Source: Candidatus Terasakiella magnetica (GTDB lineage: Bacteria > Pseudomonadota > Alphaproteobacteria > Rhodospirillales > Terasakiellaceae). Taken from it: a stretch of DNA of 64,000 nt. The position numbers and the translations under genes are program-made. The DNA is taken from the NCBI RefSeq assembly GCF_900093605.1, contig NZ_FLYE01000006.1, forward strand, positions 1 to 64,000. Reading direction: 5' to 3'. Of the stretch, positions 42,009 to 51,900 are shown in pieces (within the stretch, counting starts at the first letter, position 1; each line of letters begins with the position of its first letter). Under the pieces are notes generated by a model. The model did not search any database and was not told the origin of the DNA. It was given only the letters and a program-made list of their open reading frames with translations.

Positions 42009-45000
42009 TCAGCAGCCTCCAATATTGGCTGTTCTTGGGCAATCGCTGAGAAGAAGTTTACTAGTTTCATCTGTTCAATGCTGTTTGCTTGTGTAAACGC
42101 CAGTTCAGGGGAGCCAACAACAATAGCCAATGCCTGTGCTCTAGAAAGTGCAACATTCAGTCTATTCTTAGAAAATAAGAAGTCTAATCCTCTTGGGCTT
42201 TCATCAGCTTTAGAAGCACACATACAGACAATCACAATGGGGGCTTCTTGACCTTGGAATTTGTCCACGCTGCCTATTTTTGCTTCATCACCCAAAGCAG
42301 AACGCAATAAGTTCACTTGATAATTATATGGAGCAACAAACAAGATATCATCCAAGGAAACTTGTTGTCCCGAATGACCTCCATTTGCCCAAAGGGTCGC
42401 AGTTTTCAGTTTTTCGACAATATGAAGAACAGCTTCAACTTCTTCTTCACTGCCTTGTGTATTTCCTTCGTGCTGAACAGCCTTAAAACATATTCCAGAT
42501 GCAGGAACCCCCACATCACTTGGGAAATTAAGCTGATACTGCTCTGCAACTGACGCTGAGGTCAACCTGCTTTCATAAATGTGCTCAGATATAAAATTAC
42601 CAATCACAGGATTCATTCGATATGTCTTAGGCAGGAAAACACCTAAGTTTTCTGGTATCGTTTGGTGTTCCTGTAGAAGATAATCCAAAACAGAAAGCCC
42701 ACTGTCTTCAGGGTGGCTCCCTTGCAAGGGTTGTCCCAATTGCATTTGGTCACCCATTAAAACAATATTCTCACAGCAATGACTCATTGCTATCAAATTA
42801 GCTAAAGAAACCTGCCCAGCTTCATCGATAAAGAGATAATCAATTGGCTTATCTTCATCTTCTGTCGTGACGAATACATTATTTGAAAAAGCCCAAGCAG
42901 TTCCACCGAAGCAAACTGCGGGTTGTCCAAAGTACTTTTCACATTCCTTCGATTGAATGGGGACCATTGAATAATCTTTAATTTCAGGATCTTTTAGGTT
43001 TCCCCCAACCTTAAGTAAGGTAGACGTAATTCCCTGTTCACTTGTGTAAGAGCTAACACCTTTCATCAAATTCATAATGGCTTTATGGCTATTAGATGAA
43101 ATACCAACACTGTGACCATTCTTTAAAAGCTCAGCGATAATGTGCTTAGCCGTATATGTTTTGCCTGCTCCAGGAGGCCCCTGAATGCTTAAACAACTAC
43201 TATCTAGGTTCACTACAGCATCAATTACTTGAGACAAGAAGTCATTGGCATTTAGATCAGCTGGAACGATTGGATTTCGTTCACCTGTGACAAAACGAGG
43301 AGGCCTTCTCAATAAGAAGTCCGTTATTGCTGATGGGGTGAAATCATTATTGGCAATTTCTTCAATCACTTCCCTCAGGCGAACAGGAATGTCACGAGGA
43401 TGAACATATTCATCAGGAATAACAGTTAATCTATCGGGGAGCTCTTCACGGTCTTTGAAAATCGCAATGCCATTTTCAGTATCCATTAAATCCGTATCGA
43501 CCTTTTTGTTCTCTTCTCCAACCACATAAAATGTTTTGTTATGTCCTTTAAATGGCTGGTCGAGGTCAAACCTATATTCGAAGGATGCTTTTTGAACCCT
43601 GTTTGATGACTTAAATGGAGGTCTATCTGTTCTCGTTAATCCAGCTAAACAATCCATATCGTCATAGAGTTCAAGCTCAGAAAGCCCCATCCTATCAAAC
43701 AAACGCCACCAAATTGGTTTAGCTTCTCTGCTATGGAATTCAGACATCCAACCAAGGTTTCTTAGAAGAACCTGCTTATCTTCATCCTGTTCTGCCTCAG
43801 CCTTTGACAAAAGTTTATCTCGAAGAATTGTTGCTTCAGTTTCCTCTTCCTTGAGAACCTTTTCTTCCTCTACTTTAGGGCCTGTATATGCAATTTGTTC
43901 CTGCTCTTTTAATTCACGCAACCAAGCAGTCAGTTCCTGAGTAGAGTCACAATCATCAATATTGTAAATACGGATAGAATTCAAAACTTCCGAGGTTTGC
44001 CAAGTCATTCCATCTGGATTGTTTTGCCATTCTTCATAGACAATTACAGACTCACCACCACTGGCAACATCTGTATCTCGTTTTCCACGATAGATATGCT
44101 CAACATTTTTAATGGAATAACTTGGTTCACCTATAAGCAAACCGTGCTTAACAACCTTATACAGGTCAACAAATACGTTATTTCTTAGCAGCGTATCAAC
44201 TTCATATTCACATACGCCATAACGTCCCATAAGCTTTCTAATCGCCGATATTTCATATGAAGCATAATGGTAGATGTGCATATCTGGATACTTGAGCCAC
44301 CTATCATAGGCCCAACGAATAAAGTCAGAAAAAGCGACTTTCTCTTGCTCGTGGTCGTGAGCCCAGAAATCCCTAAAATCTCTTTCGCCATTTTCTTTAA
44401 AATACGTAACGCCCCAGAGGTATTCGAGACCACCCTCCATTAACGGGAAACCTTCAATGTCGAAGAAAAGGTCGCCTTTTGAATGGTCAGGAAGTAATGA
44501 CAGACCTTTGGCTTGCTCAGGGCTATGGGGCAACACCTTATAATCAGGAACTTCATTTCCAGCTGAAGCCAACTGAATTGCAGCTTGGGCCTTTAACCTT
44601 TCGAAGACATCAACATTCAGCTTCTTGATACGCTTAACATCTGTTTGAGCAAGTTCAGTAAATGTCTTTATCCCTGCTTTCTCAAGGCGTTTAATTTGTG
44701 TCCCTGTTATTCCTGCCACAAAACACAAATGGTCCATTTCCTTTAAAAGTTTTTCCCCATAAGAAGACCATCTTCCATTATCCATAGAGATATTTGGCAA
44801 TGGTTGCTGCAGGTTTTCATCTGAGTGAAACGCCAAGAAAGATGATTTCAAAGCCTGATAATAAGCGTAAACCTCGTGGGTTAAGATATTAACCCGTTCT
44901 TTTGTACCCAATACAACCGCAACCTTTCTAGGGCGAACACCCTGTATTGCTTCGAGCATCTCAGCATAACAACAGAGTTGGACAGCAAAATATGGTTTAA

Positions 45001-45421
45001 CTTTCTTTGAAAGCTTCGTATCCCAAACCTCATAATGATAATCACCAAATTTTGATTTCCCTGGCACTTTTACAAGAAAGTCTGAAAGACCTGCAAATTG
45101 CCCATAGGTTAAATATCCCTGTGCAATTACATCGGCACCAGATGCCATAGCTTCTAGAGTTTTAGCTTTTTGTTCTTCTTTACTTTTACCTTCAATTTTG
45201 ACAACCCTATCCTGCTCTTTCTCTAAGTCTTCCAAGAAATCATCTTCGTGCTGATACCCTTTTTCCTGAAGGTTCTTAAGAACACGGTCTTCTTCATCAA
45301 CTAAAGACCATAGAGATTTATCATCAAGTACCTGTCTTTCCATATATGAAGCAAAAGGTGACCCCATAAATGTAATTAGGTCAGATGGAGAAAATAATAG
45401 CTGTCCGTTTTGAAACTGCAT
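42005..45421 (-). CDS. RecB-like nuclease plus SF1 helicase (TM0106-type)
   Basis: A 1138-residue multidomain enzyme of the TM0106 RecB-like type. The Cas4/RecB-like nuclease is at about 85-210 (VWDTKLSKKVKPYFAVQLCCY). An RNase H-like domain comes next (LFFDIEGFPLMEG near 320). The helicase half has Walker A QGPPGAGKTYTAK near 750, Walker B FIDEAGQVS near 868 and further SF1 motifs up to SRAQALAIVVGSPE near the end. It probably unwinds and cuts foreign nucleic acid. It lies between a HEPN gene upstream and the DnaQ-like gene downstream; the group looks like a defence operon. Confidence 0.9.
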   Translation of the reverse strand: MQFQNGQLLFSPSDLITFMGSPFASYMERQVLDDKSLWSLVDEEDRVLKNLQEKGYQHEDDFLEDLEKEQDRVVKIEGKSKEEQKAKTLEAMASGADVIAQGYLTYGQFAGLSDFLVKVPGKSKFGDYHYEVWDTKLSKKVKPYFAVQLCCYAEMLEAIQGVRPRKVAVVLGTKERVNILTHEVYAYYQALKSSFLAFHSDENLQQPLPNISMDNGRWSSYGEKLLKEMDHLCFVAGITGTQIKRLEKAGIKTFTELAQTDVKRIKKLNVDVFERLKAQAAIQLASAGNEVPDYKVLPHSPEQAKGLSLLPDHSKGDLFFDIEGFPLMEGGLEYLWGVTYFKENGERDFRDFWAHDHEQEKVAFSDFIRWAYDRWLKYPDMHIYHYASYEISAIRKLMGRYGVCEYEVDTLLRNNVFVDLYKVVKHGLLIGEPSYSIKNVEHIYRGKRDTDVASGGESVIVYEEWQNNPDGMTWQTSEVLNSIRIYNIDDCDSTQELTAWLRELKEQEQIAYTGPKVEEEKVLKEEETEATILRDKLLSKAEAEQDEDKQVLLRNLGWMSEFHSREAKPIWWRLFDRMGLSELELYDDMDCLAGLTRTDRPPFKSSNRVQKASFEYRFDLDQPFKGHNKTFYVVGEENKKVDTDLMDTENGIAIFKDREELPDRLTVIPDEYVHPRDIPVRLREVIEEIANNDFTPSAITDFLLRRPPRFVTGERNPIVPADLNANDFLSQVIDAVVNLDSSCLSIQGPPGAGKTYTAKHIIAELLKNGHSVGISSNSHKAIMNLMKGVSSYTSEQGITSTLLKVGGNLKDPEIKDYSMVPIQSKECEKYFGQPAVCFGGTAWAFSNNVFVTTEDEDKPIDYLFIDEAGQVSLANLIAMSHCCENIVLMGDQMQLGQPLQGSHPEDSGLSVLDYLLQEHQTIPENLGVFLPKTYRMNPVIGNFISEHIYESRLTSASVAEQYQLNFPSDVGVPASGICFKAVQHEGNTQGSEEEVEAVLHIVEKLKTATLWANGGHSGQQVSLDDILFVAPYNYQVNLLRSALGDEAKIGSVDKFQGQEAPIVIVCMCASKADESPRGLDFLFSKNRLNVALSRAQALAIVVGSPELAFTQANSIEQMKLVNFFSAIAQEQPILEAAE

Positions 45422-45444
45422 TTAACTGAAAATCTTTCTTCTTT

Positions 45445-46098
45445 TTATGAGGAGACAACTGGGTAAATTGGCTTACCCCAATCTTCTTCAGGATGATTGA
45501 TTATGATTTCAATAAACTTTGGGAGCATAAACTCAAGGATCTTATGACCATCTTGGATTTGCTGACGGTTTACTCTTGAGTTCCAAGTCGCCCCACCGTG
45601 CATTATCTGGTTTCTAAGGACATAGAGCCTGTCAAAAACCAAAGACAACATCGTTTTGGTGTCTTTACTGACAAGACACCGATTAGCCATCTCTATGCTT
45701 TTTTGAAACCTGTTTTCCCAATCTTCATATCCTTCAACCCCATTCTGGAAATGCCAGAAAGGCTGGTAGACATACTGGTTATTCATTAACAAGCGTATAG
45801 ATTGTGAGAATTTTTCCCAAATCGCCATATAAAGGATATTGGCATCATCGTGACCAACTACCTTTTCAAAGAAATCCCCGAAAGAAGCTTTTTCATTGGA
45901 AATATCACTATAGTCTTTCTCTTGGGCATAAATTGAATTGAATGCTATCCAACAAAAAATAAAGGCAGCATCTTCATCATCAGAAGCACCTTCTGCTCGT
46001 CCAAACCAACTCAAAGTCCTGTGAATTCTTAGTTTATCATTTTCTTTAAGAACCTCTTTTTTCTCATCAAAGAGTGCCTTGAGTTGACTATGATTCAT
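45445..46098 (-). CDS. HEPN-domain protein
   Basis: Start set at 46098 for its GGAG site; a start 7 codons earlier is open. The 217-residue protein is helical with the R-x4-H motif of HEPN RNases near residue 160 (LYVLRNQIMHGGATW). An N-terminal region (AFIFCWIAFNSIYAQEKDYSD) is typical of Apea-like HEPN proteins. HEPN domains often cut RNA in defence or toxin systems. It is the first gene of a minus-strand run that continues with the helicase/nuclease. A promoter with operator site c is 135 bases upstream. Confidence 0.8.
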   Translation of the reverse strand: MNHSQLKALFDEKKEVLKENDKLRIHRTLSWFGRAEGASDDEDAAFIFCWIAFNSIYAQEKDYSDISNEKASFGDFFEKVVGHDDANILYMAIWEKFSQSIRLLMNNQYVYQPFWHFQNGVEGYEDWENRFQKSIEMANRCLVSKDTKTMLSLVFDRLYVLRNQIMHGGATWNSRVNRQQIQDGHKILEFMLPKFIEIIINHPEEDWGKPIYPVVSS

Positions 46099-46232
46099 TA
46101 CCGCTCCCAGTTTTTTCATACTACTATCCCAAGAGTATATAGGTAACTATACACAGACAAATAAAATTGATGATTGATATTAACTTTCTCATCCACAGCC
46201 CACCTCGCACCTAAATTGAATACCTCATCAAT

Positions 46233-46249
46233 GTGACAAAAACGGTCTT
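46233..46249. promoter_or_regulatory. GTGAC-N7-GTCAC operator, site c (imperfect)
   Basis: GTGAC, 7 bases, GTCTT: the right half is imperfect. It lies between the divergent HEPN gene and the macrodomain gene and may control either. Confidence 0.5.
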
Positions 46250-46335
46250 ACATAAGATGAGGTTGGACTGTTTGCTGTTTTATTATTCTGAGAAAAGGTT
46301 ACGATGCTCCATCTATTTAATGAGGCTAAAAACAA

Positions 46336-46827
46336 ATGATACGTGTCATTCGTGGAAACATCGTAGAGCTTGATGTTGATGTAATTGTAAACTCAGCACA
46401 CCCCACTTTAATGGCGGGAAGTGGCGTTTGCGGTGCAATCCATGCAGCAGCAGGCCCAATGCTAGAACCAGTTGTAAAGAAGCTTGGTCCTTTAGAACCT
46501 GGCAATGCAGTAACAACTGAAAGCTATAACCTCAATGCCTCACATATCATTCACGCTGTAGCACCACGGTATTTAAGAAAAACTACCGAAGAAGAACTTC
46601 AACTTCAAGAAACCTATAAGGCTTCTATGAAAGAGTTCCAAAAATTAGATAATGCAAAAACAATTGCATTCCCATCAATGGGAACTGGAATATATGGTTG
46701 GCCTTTGGATTTAGCTGCTAAAATTGCTGCAGAAACATTATCCAGTTATCCAAACGCTGAGATAATAATTTGTGCTTTTGATGCAAATACAAAGGCTGCA
46801 TACTTATCAGCCATAGAAAACCATTAG
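46336..46827 (+). CDS. Macrodomain protein
   Basis: A 163-residue single macrodomain with the ADP-ribose site signatures VDVIVNSAHPTLMAGSGV, GAIHAAAG and a PSMGTGIYGWPLDLAA loop. It should bind or hydrolyse ADP-ribose derivatives, or process tRNA-splicing intermediates such as Appr-1''-p. It stands apart from the ADP-ribosylglycohydrolase but in the same island, and its start is 87 bases from operator site c. It overlaps the end of the WYL regulator gene by 4 bases at its 3' end. Confidence 0.9.
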   Translation: MIRVIRGNIVELDVDVIVNSAHPTLMAGSGVCGAIHAAAGPMLEPVVKKLGPLEPGNAVTTESYNLNASHIIHAVAPRYLRKTTEEELQLQETYKASMKEFQKLDNAKTIAFPSMGTGIYGWPLDLAAKIAAETLSSYPNAEIIICAFDANTKAAYLSAIENH

Positions 46828-47810
46828 ATAACCCCTTGCCAACTTTTTTGGGTATCTGACACTAGTTTTTTCAATCCTTCAGGCTTTACGACCTCAACAT
46901 TTGTACCCCAACAGTACAGATGCCAAGCCATTTCTAGTTCACCACCAGCTATAAACTCTACAGTCAATGAACCATCAGAGTTTCTTGTTGATTTTTGACT
47001 GGGGTGAAATTCAAACTCCTCTGCAACATCAGCAATTTCAGCATTGAACAGCCATTCAACTTCAAAAGGTTCTTCTTGGTAGACACCGAATGATTGTTCC
47101 GCGAATGCTTGAAGAGAAAACTTAGGGTCCCTCTCATAAAAATCCGTTTGAATCTCTACATCTTCAATATTGGGAAGGCTAAATAATACATAGCTATTTG
47201 CTTTTGGGTGAACGTGGTAACCAACCAAATAGTTTCTATGACCATGCAGGAAACCATATGGGTGAACGGTCCTTTCGTTTACCTTGCCATTCTTCCTGTT
47301 CTTATAGTGTAACATTACAACAGCATTTGCTTTAATTGCTTGGCGTAACTGTGAGACCACCGATGTTCGAATTTTCGGCCTTGGCCCTGGACGCATTGCT
47401 AATCCTTCAGCTTCCAATAAAGCTTCTAGGTCAGGTTCAACACGTCTTGCCACATTAGGATCCATAATTGCCTGAAGTTTGGCTGTGATGCCTTCTAAAG
47501 ATGCCACCTGCTCATCCATATTTTCTCTTTTCAGGACTTGTACAGCTGTTTCGAGGTCAGCTAATTCATCAGCTTCAAAATTGATGATACGGTCTAATGT
47601 ACCATTTGGTATTCTCCAACGCTTCTTACGATCATCACATAAAAGCTCATCTGTTTGGGGGAACACGCGAACAATAGCATCCCTTAGCCTCATCGCTGTT
47701 CTTCGGCCGACTTCAAACCGTTCTTGAATGTCACCAAGAGAAAGACCTTGCCTTGATGCCTGCATATCAAGAGCTAATTTCAGCAATGTATCTGCTTTTT
47801 CGTATCTCAT
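46824..47810 (-). CDS. WYL-domain transcriptional regulator
   Basis: Start set at 47810, where GGGGG precedes the ATG; the open frame is 18 codons longer. The 328-residue protein has an N-terminal winged HTH (LSLGDIQERFEVGRRTAMRLRDAI) and a WYL domain (about 130-230, VVMLHYKNRKNGKVNERTVHPYGFLHGHRNYLVGYH). Regulators of this kind (BrxR/CapW type) repress phage-defence genes and are relieved by a nucleic-acid signal. Operator site d is 68 bases upstream, so it probably controls itself and the five-site set. Confidence 0.85.
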   Translation of the reverse strand: MRYEKADTLLKLALDMQASRQGLSLGDIQERFEVGRRTAMRLRDAIVRVFPQTDELLCDDRKKRWRIPNGTLDRIINFEADELADLETAVQVLKRENMDEQVASLEGITAKLQAIMDPNVARRVEPDLEALLEAEGLAMRPGPRPKIRTSVVSQLRQAIKANAVVMLHYKNRKNGKVNERTVHPYGFLHGHRNYLVGYHVHPKANSYVLFSLPNIEDVEIQTDFYERDPKFSLQAFAEQSFGVYQEEPFEVEWLFNAEIADVAEEFEFHPSQKSTRNSDGSLTVEFIAGGELEMAWHLYCWGTNVEVVKPEGLKKLVSDTQKSWQGVI

Positions 47811-47877
47811 AGAATCCCCCGCAATTTTCTTCATCATATCTGAAGGCAAGAGAAAAAGTATCACCTATTTGGGCGAA

Positions 47878-47894
47878 GTGACCGTAACTGTCAC
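47878..47894. promoter_or_regulatory. GTGAC-N7-GTCAC operator, site d
   Basis: GTGAC, CGTAACT, GTCAC: a perfect inverted repeat between the divergent WYL gene and the gene at 47943. It is the key site that links the motif to the WYL regulator. Confidence 0.75.
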
Positions 47895-47942
47895 ATTGGA
47901 ATGATACAAAACGAGAACATTTTAGAAGCAAAAGGTTTGGTA

Positions 47943-48608
47943 ATGCATACTCAAAATAATAAGTTCTCTTGGGATTATCACTTCAATCAAGGAGTGTTGA
48001 CCGAGAAAATCTGTTCAAAAGAAAGGTTTTATGGATGCTGGGACGGTTTCTTTGGATACTGGGAGGGCATAGAAGGAAATCCATCGTCTGTTTCAATGTC
48101 AGTACCCTTTAGACGTTTACTTGAGAATAATGGAGTATGGCAAAAACCGTCAAAAACACTTTCCTCAACAGATATTTCAATCCCTGAAAATGAACTCTCA
48201 AACTGGAAATATGAAGCAGATGCAGCTTATGCAGCGTTCTTTGGCAAAATTCCTTCTTGGGTTCGACGCATTGCTGCACCATTTGATAAATTCCAATGGT
48301 TAGTGATGGAAATGATTTGGCACAACCCTAAAACCGTCAAAACATTCGAGAGGATCACACTAGAAAATCAAACCCAACTTTTCTTTGCCCTTGCATCTAT
48401 CCAGCAATGGCATTTGCAGACAAGGACTATGAGAACAGTATTAAGCAGTGAAATCTCAACATTAGACCTTCGAACAGAGCTATCCAGAAATTGCAACCGA
48501 GAGATAAAGCTGGCAGAGGCAATAACCCTTGCCTCACTCGGCGATGAAGCAAAAAGCCTTGAACTCTATTGGTCTCTTTTGACACAAGAAGGAAACAAAG
48601 TGCATTAG
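47943..48608 (+). CDS. Hypothetical protein (221 residues)
   Basis: Start set at 47943 because a longer frame from 47901 would begin 7 bases from operator site d and has no clear site; AAAAGG lies before 47943. The protein is rich in Trp and Phe (YGCWDGFFGYWEG, FDKFQWLVMEMIWHN) and helical at the C-terminus. I do not recognise it. It is divergent from the WYL regulator and so may be the regulator's first target, possibly an effector or its partner. Confidence 0.6.
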   Translation: MHTQNNKFSWDYHFNQGVLTEKICSKERFYGCWDGFFGYWEGIEGNPSSVSMSVPFRRLLENNGVWQKPSKTLSSTDISIPENELSNWKYEADAAYAAFFGKIPSWVRRIAAPFDKFQWLVMEMIWHNPKTVKTFERITLENQTQLFFALASIQQWHLQTRTMRTVLSSEISTLDLRTELSRNCNREIKLAEAITLASLGDEAKSLELYWSLLTQEGNKVH

Positions 48609-48609
48609 C

Positions 48610-48831
48610 TCATTTTAAAGGGGTATCAGCCATAGCAGCTAGAACCAATGCAGCTGTAGCTCCTACAGTGACTAAAAAACCTGCAATATTCAGTTCTTCT
48701 TTTTCTTCATCAACAACTGTAACGCTGCCGTCAAATTCATCTTGATGATATGAATAGTAACGTTCCTTATTCGTTAAGCAGCCTGTTAACATTAAAGTTA
48801 AAACGGAAATCATCATTAATTTACGGGCCAT
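48610..48831 (-). CDS. Small lipoprotein
   Basis: Start set at 48831 for a GGAGGCG site; an upstream frame is open for 29 codons but overlaps operator site e. The 73-residue protein has a lipoprotein signal (KLMMISVLTLMLTGC) with lipobox LTGC and a C-terminal hydrophobic segment (AGFLVTVGATAALVLAAM). It is probably anchored in the inner or outer membrane. It is divergent from the large helicase operon. Confidence 0.7.
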   Translation of the reverse strand: MARKLMMISVLTLMLTGCLTNKERYYSYHQDEFDGSVTVVDEEKEELNIAGFLVTVGATAALVLAAMADTPLK

Positions 48832-48878
48832 TATCGCCTCCACATTACAATTAACTGAGATTATAGAAACATATTGAT

Positions 48879-48895
48879 GTGACAAAACAGGGCAC
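48879..48895. promoter_or_regulatory. GTGAC-N7-GTCAC operator, site e
   Basis: GTGAC, 7 bases, GGCAC: one base of the right half differs. It lies 48 bases upstream of the lipoprotein start and 99 bases upstream of the 14-kb operon start. Confidence 0.65.
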
Positions 48896-48909
48896 CTCAC
48901 CAAAATGGG

Positions 48910-48940
48910 GGTTAGCAACCTTCACGAGTTCGTGCTAACC
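48910..48940. promoter_or_regulatory. Inverted repeat ahead of the 14-kb operon
   Basis: GGTTAGCA and TGCTAACC are perfect 8-base arms with 15 bases between, which themselves contain CACGA and TCGTG. It could be an attenuator or a second operator. It lies 54 bases before the start at 48994. Confidence 0.6.
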
Positions 48941-48993
48941 TCCGTGCAAGTCATTAAGAGCGAGTAAAACGTTTGGCAAAGTGGGGGAATAAA

Positions 48994-51900
48994 ATGCCTG
49001 ATGGCGATCAAAATAAAAAAGAAGAACTTTCAGCTCTAATCCGTTCAAAGATAGAAAACCTAAGACCTAAATTACTAGATTTGAGTCGACGTAACCCACT
49101 GCTGTCGACTAGGTTTTCAACAAGGTCTAACGCTATTGTACGTGTTGTTGATGAGCTACCTGGTTATCTTTTTGACGACCTGTCTTTAGGAAAAAGTATG
49201 CGTCTCGCTCCTCTTCCTCCTTTGGAAGATGACCCAAAAGATGAACAAACAAGAGAATTCCAAAATGCACTATCTGATGCAAGACTTACAGATGAAGTTT
49301 ACATCGCGTTCCTAGAAAATATTGACCAAAACAGTGACACCTATATCGAAGATAATTTCCGCTCTGAACGTGAACTAAAAGATAGAGTTCGAGAAACTCT
49401 AAATATGCCCGCAAGGCAGACATCATCTGACTTATCCTTAAGCCAACACGCTTTAAACAATGGCATCTCACCATCTTACGAATTACCTAAACCGACATAC
49501 GAACACGAAGATGGTCGTCATACAGATTCAGATATCCAAACACTATTATTACCTGACATTCTTGAACGAAGAATGAATGCATTAATGACCAAGTGTCGAA
49601 CTTGGGTGCAAGAGACTGGTATTAATGTGTTGCATATTGCATTTGGGTTCTTGGAATGGAGCGAAGCCAATGCTGGTAAAACATCGTATTCACCACTAGT
49701 GCTTTTACCTGTAGAGCTTAAACGAAACAAAACAAAGGAAGGTTTGGAGTTTTGGATCAATAGCCTTGGTGATGCTGCTGAGATCAATACTGTTTTAGCC
49801 GAGAAGTTGCGGCTTGATTTTGGTGTAGAATTACCAGAATTGGACGGTAAAACGATTGAAGACTACCTTAAAGAAATAGCAGAATTGTCTCCTAAAAACT
49901 TAGGCTGGAGAGTTCGCCGACAAGTTGCAGTAGGTGTATTCCCATCTGCAAGAATGGCAATGTATAATGACCTAGATACCGGTACTGGTCGCTTTGATAA
50001 CCACAATGTAATAGCCGAATTATTTGGAGGCACTCCTGTACAAGCAGGTGAATCCCCCTTTGGTGAAGAATACGAGGTAGATGCCCCTCACATAGAGAAG
50101 AAAGTCCCATATTTAGTTAGAGACGCTGATTCATCACAATTTAGTGCAATTGTTGATGTAGTAGATGGTAAAAACCTTGCCGTAGAAGGTCCTCCAGGAT
50201 CGGGAAAATCGCAAACTATTGTTAACACCATTGCTGCAGCATTAGCAGACGGAAAGAAAGTTCTTTTTGTGGCAGAGAAAATGGCTGCGTTAGATGTAGT
50301 TAAGTCACGATTGGAAGCTGTTGGACTAGGTGAGTTCTTGCTCTCATTACAGGCCAATCGTTCTACGAAAGAGCAAGTCATTAGCTCGTTACGAGACAGG
50401 GTCGAAATGGAAGTTGGTGACACTCCAAACAACTATGATTCTAAAATTGCAGAGTTCCGTAAAATTCGATCAGAGATCTCATCATATATTGATGTCATAG
50501 CTACAGAATATGAAGATACAGAGTTAACAGTTCATGACATCTTAGGGAAATGTATTTTTACGAACGAAACACTACGTTCTTTACCAAAACAACTACAATC
50601 TATTTCATTTAAAAATGTAGAAAAGTTCACTCCTGAAAAACTCGAAGAAATATATGAAATCTGTAAACAAATTGAAGACGCATGGAAAACCACTTCGAAG
50701 GTTGCGGACTATTGGCAAGGCACAACCATAAAAGATATCGACCCTTTCAAAACAGAAGAATTGCTTGAACATTCAAAAACGGCTGCACAGCATTTTGAAG
50801 CCCTATCTAAAGCACGTGAAGGGTTGTCACAATTTGGTGTTTCATCAACTGTAGGCACTCAACAAGCAAATGAAATTAAAGATATCATTTCAGGAATTTC
50901 AGATGAGATCGCTGAAATAGATTTTCACCTTCTTAGCAAAATTGCTAATGAACAGATTCTAACTAGCCTAAATAATTTCATAGAAAAATGTCAAAATATT
51001 CAATCTCAATTAGAGACCCTGAATACACAAATAGATGAACCTCTTTTCTCCTCGCGGTTAGAAAACTTGAAGACACTGGCAGCCCTCGCAGATAAAATCT
51101 CAGCACCAGGCTTGTCTACAGAACAAATTCAGAAAGTCCGTGAAGAAAATGAAGCTCAAAAAAATGCTTATGTAACTCTTTGTAACTTTCTTGAGCCAAT
51201 ATCAAAATTAATACCTGAGAGTAAAGACTGGATTCTGAACTCAATTATCAAAGCTTGCGATATTGTATCCTCAACTGAGAAAGAAACTCTATCATTAAGA
51301 AACAAAACTTTTGCGGATCCTTCAGTTGCGTCAGTTTTTGAAAAAGGCTTTGAACGTACAAATGAATTGCGTGTGCAAGCAAAACGATTAGAACAAAATA
51401 TTTCAATAAATACCCTTCCTAGTTATTCAGAGATTTCTGACCACGCGGCAGTAATTAGTTCAGGAGGCTTTTTTTCATTTTTATCGTCCGACTATAGACG
51501 TTCAAAACGGTTTTTCTTATCGCACGCAAAAGAAAAGAGTTTTGATAGAAAGAAAGCAGGCAGGACATTAACTGAATTAGCTGAATGGGTAAGTAAAAAG
51601 GACAAGCTTGAAAAAGACCATCAACTTATTGGTCTTTTTGGAGTTCGATATGCAGGTTTAGAAACAGACTTCGAAAGTATTGCTAAAGTCTTTGATTTTT
51701 ATAAACGTGTTGAAGAAAGCCTTGTTGGTGCTGAACACATTAACTTACGTAAGTTTCTAAAAGAAGGTGACCTCGATATATTGCTTTCATTACCAAAGGT
51801 CGAAGCAAGCAATCCTATTCGAGACAATATTGATACTACTTATTTTGACGCAGAAGCTAAGCTAAAAAACCTTGATATAAAGCTGTCTGATTTTGATGAA

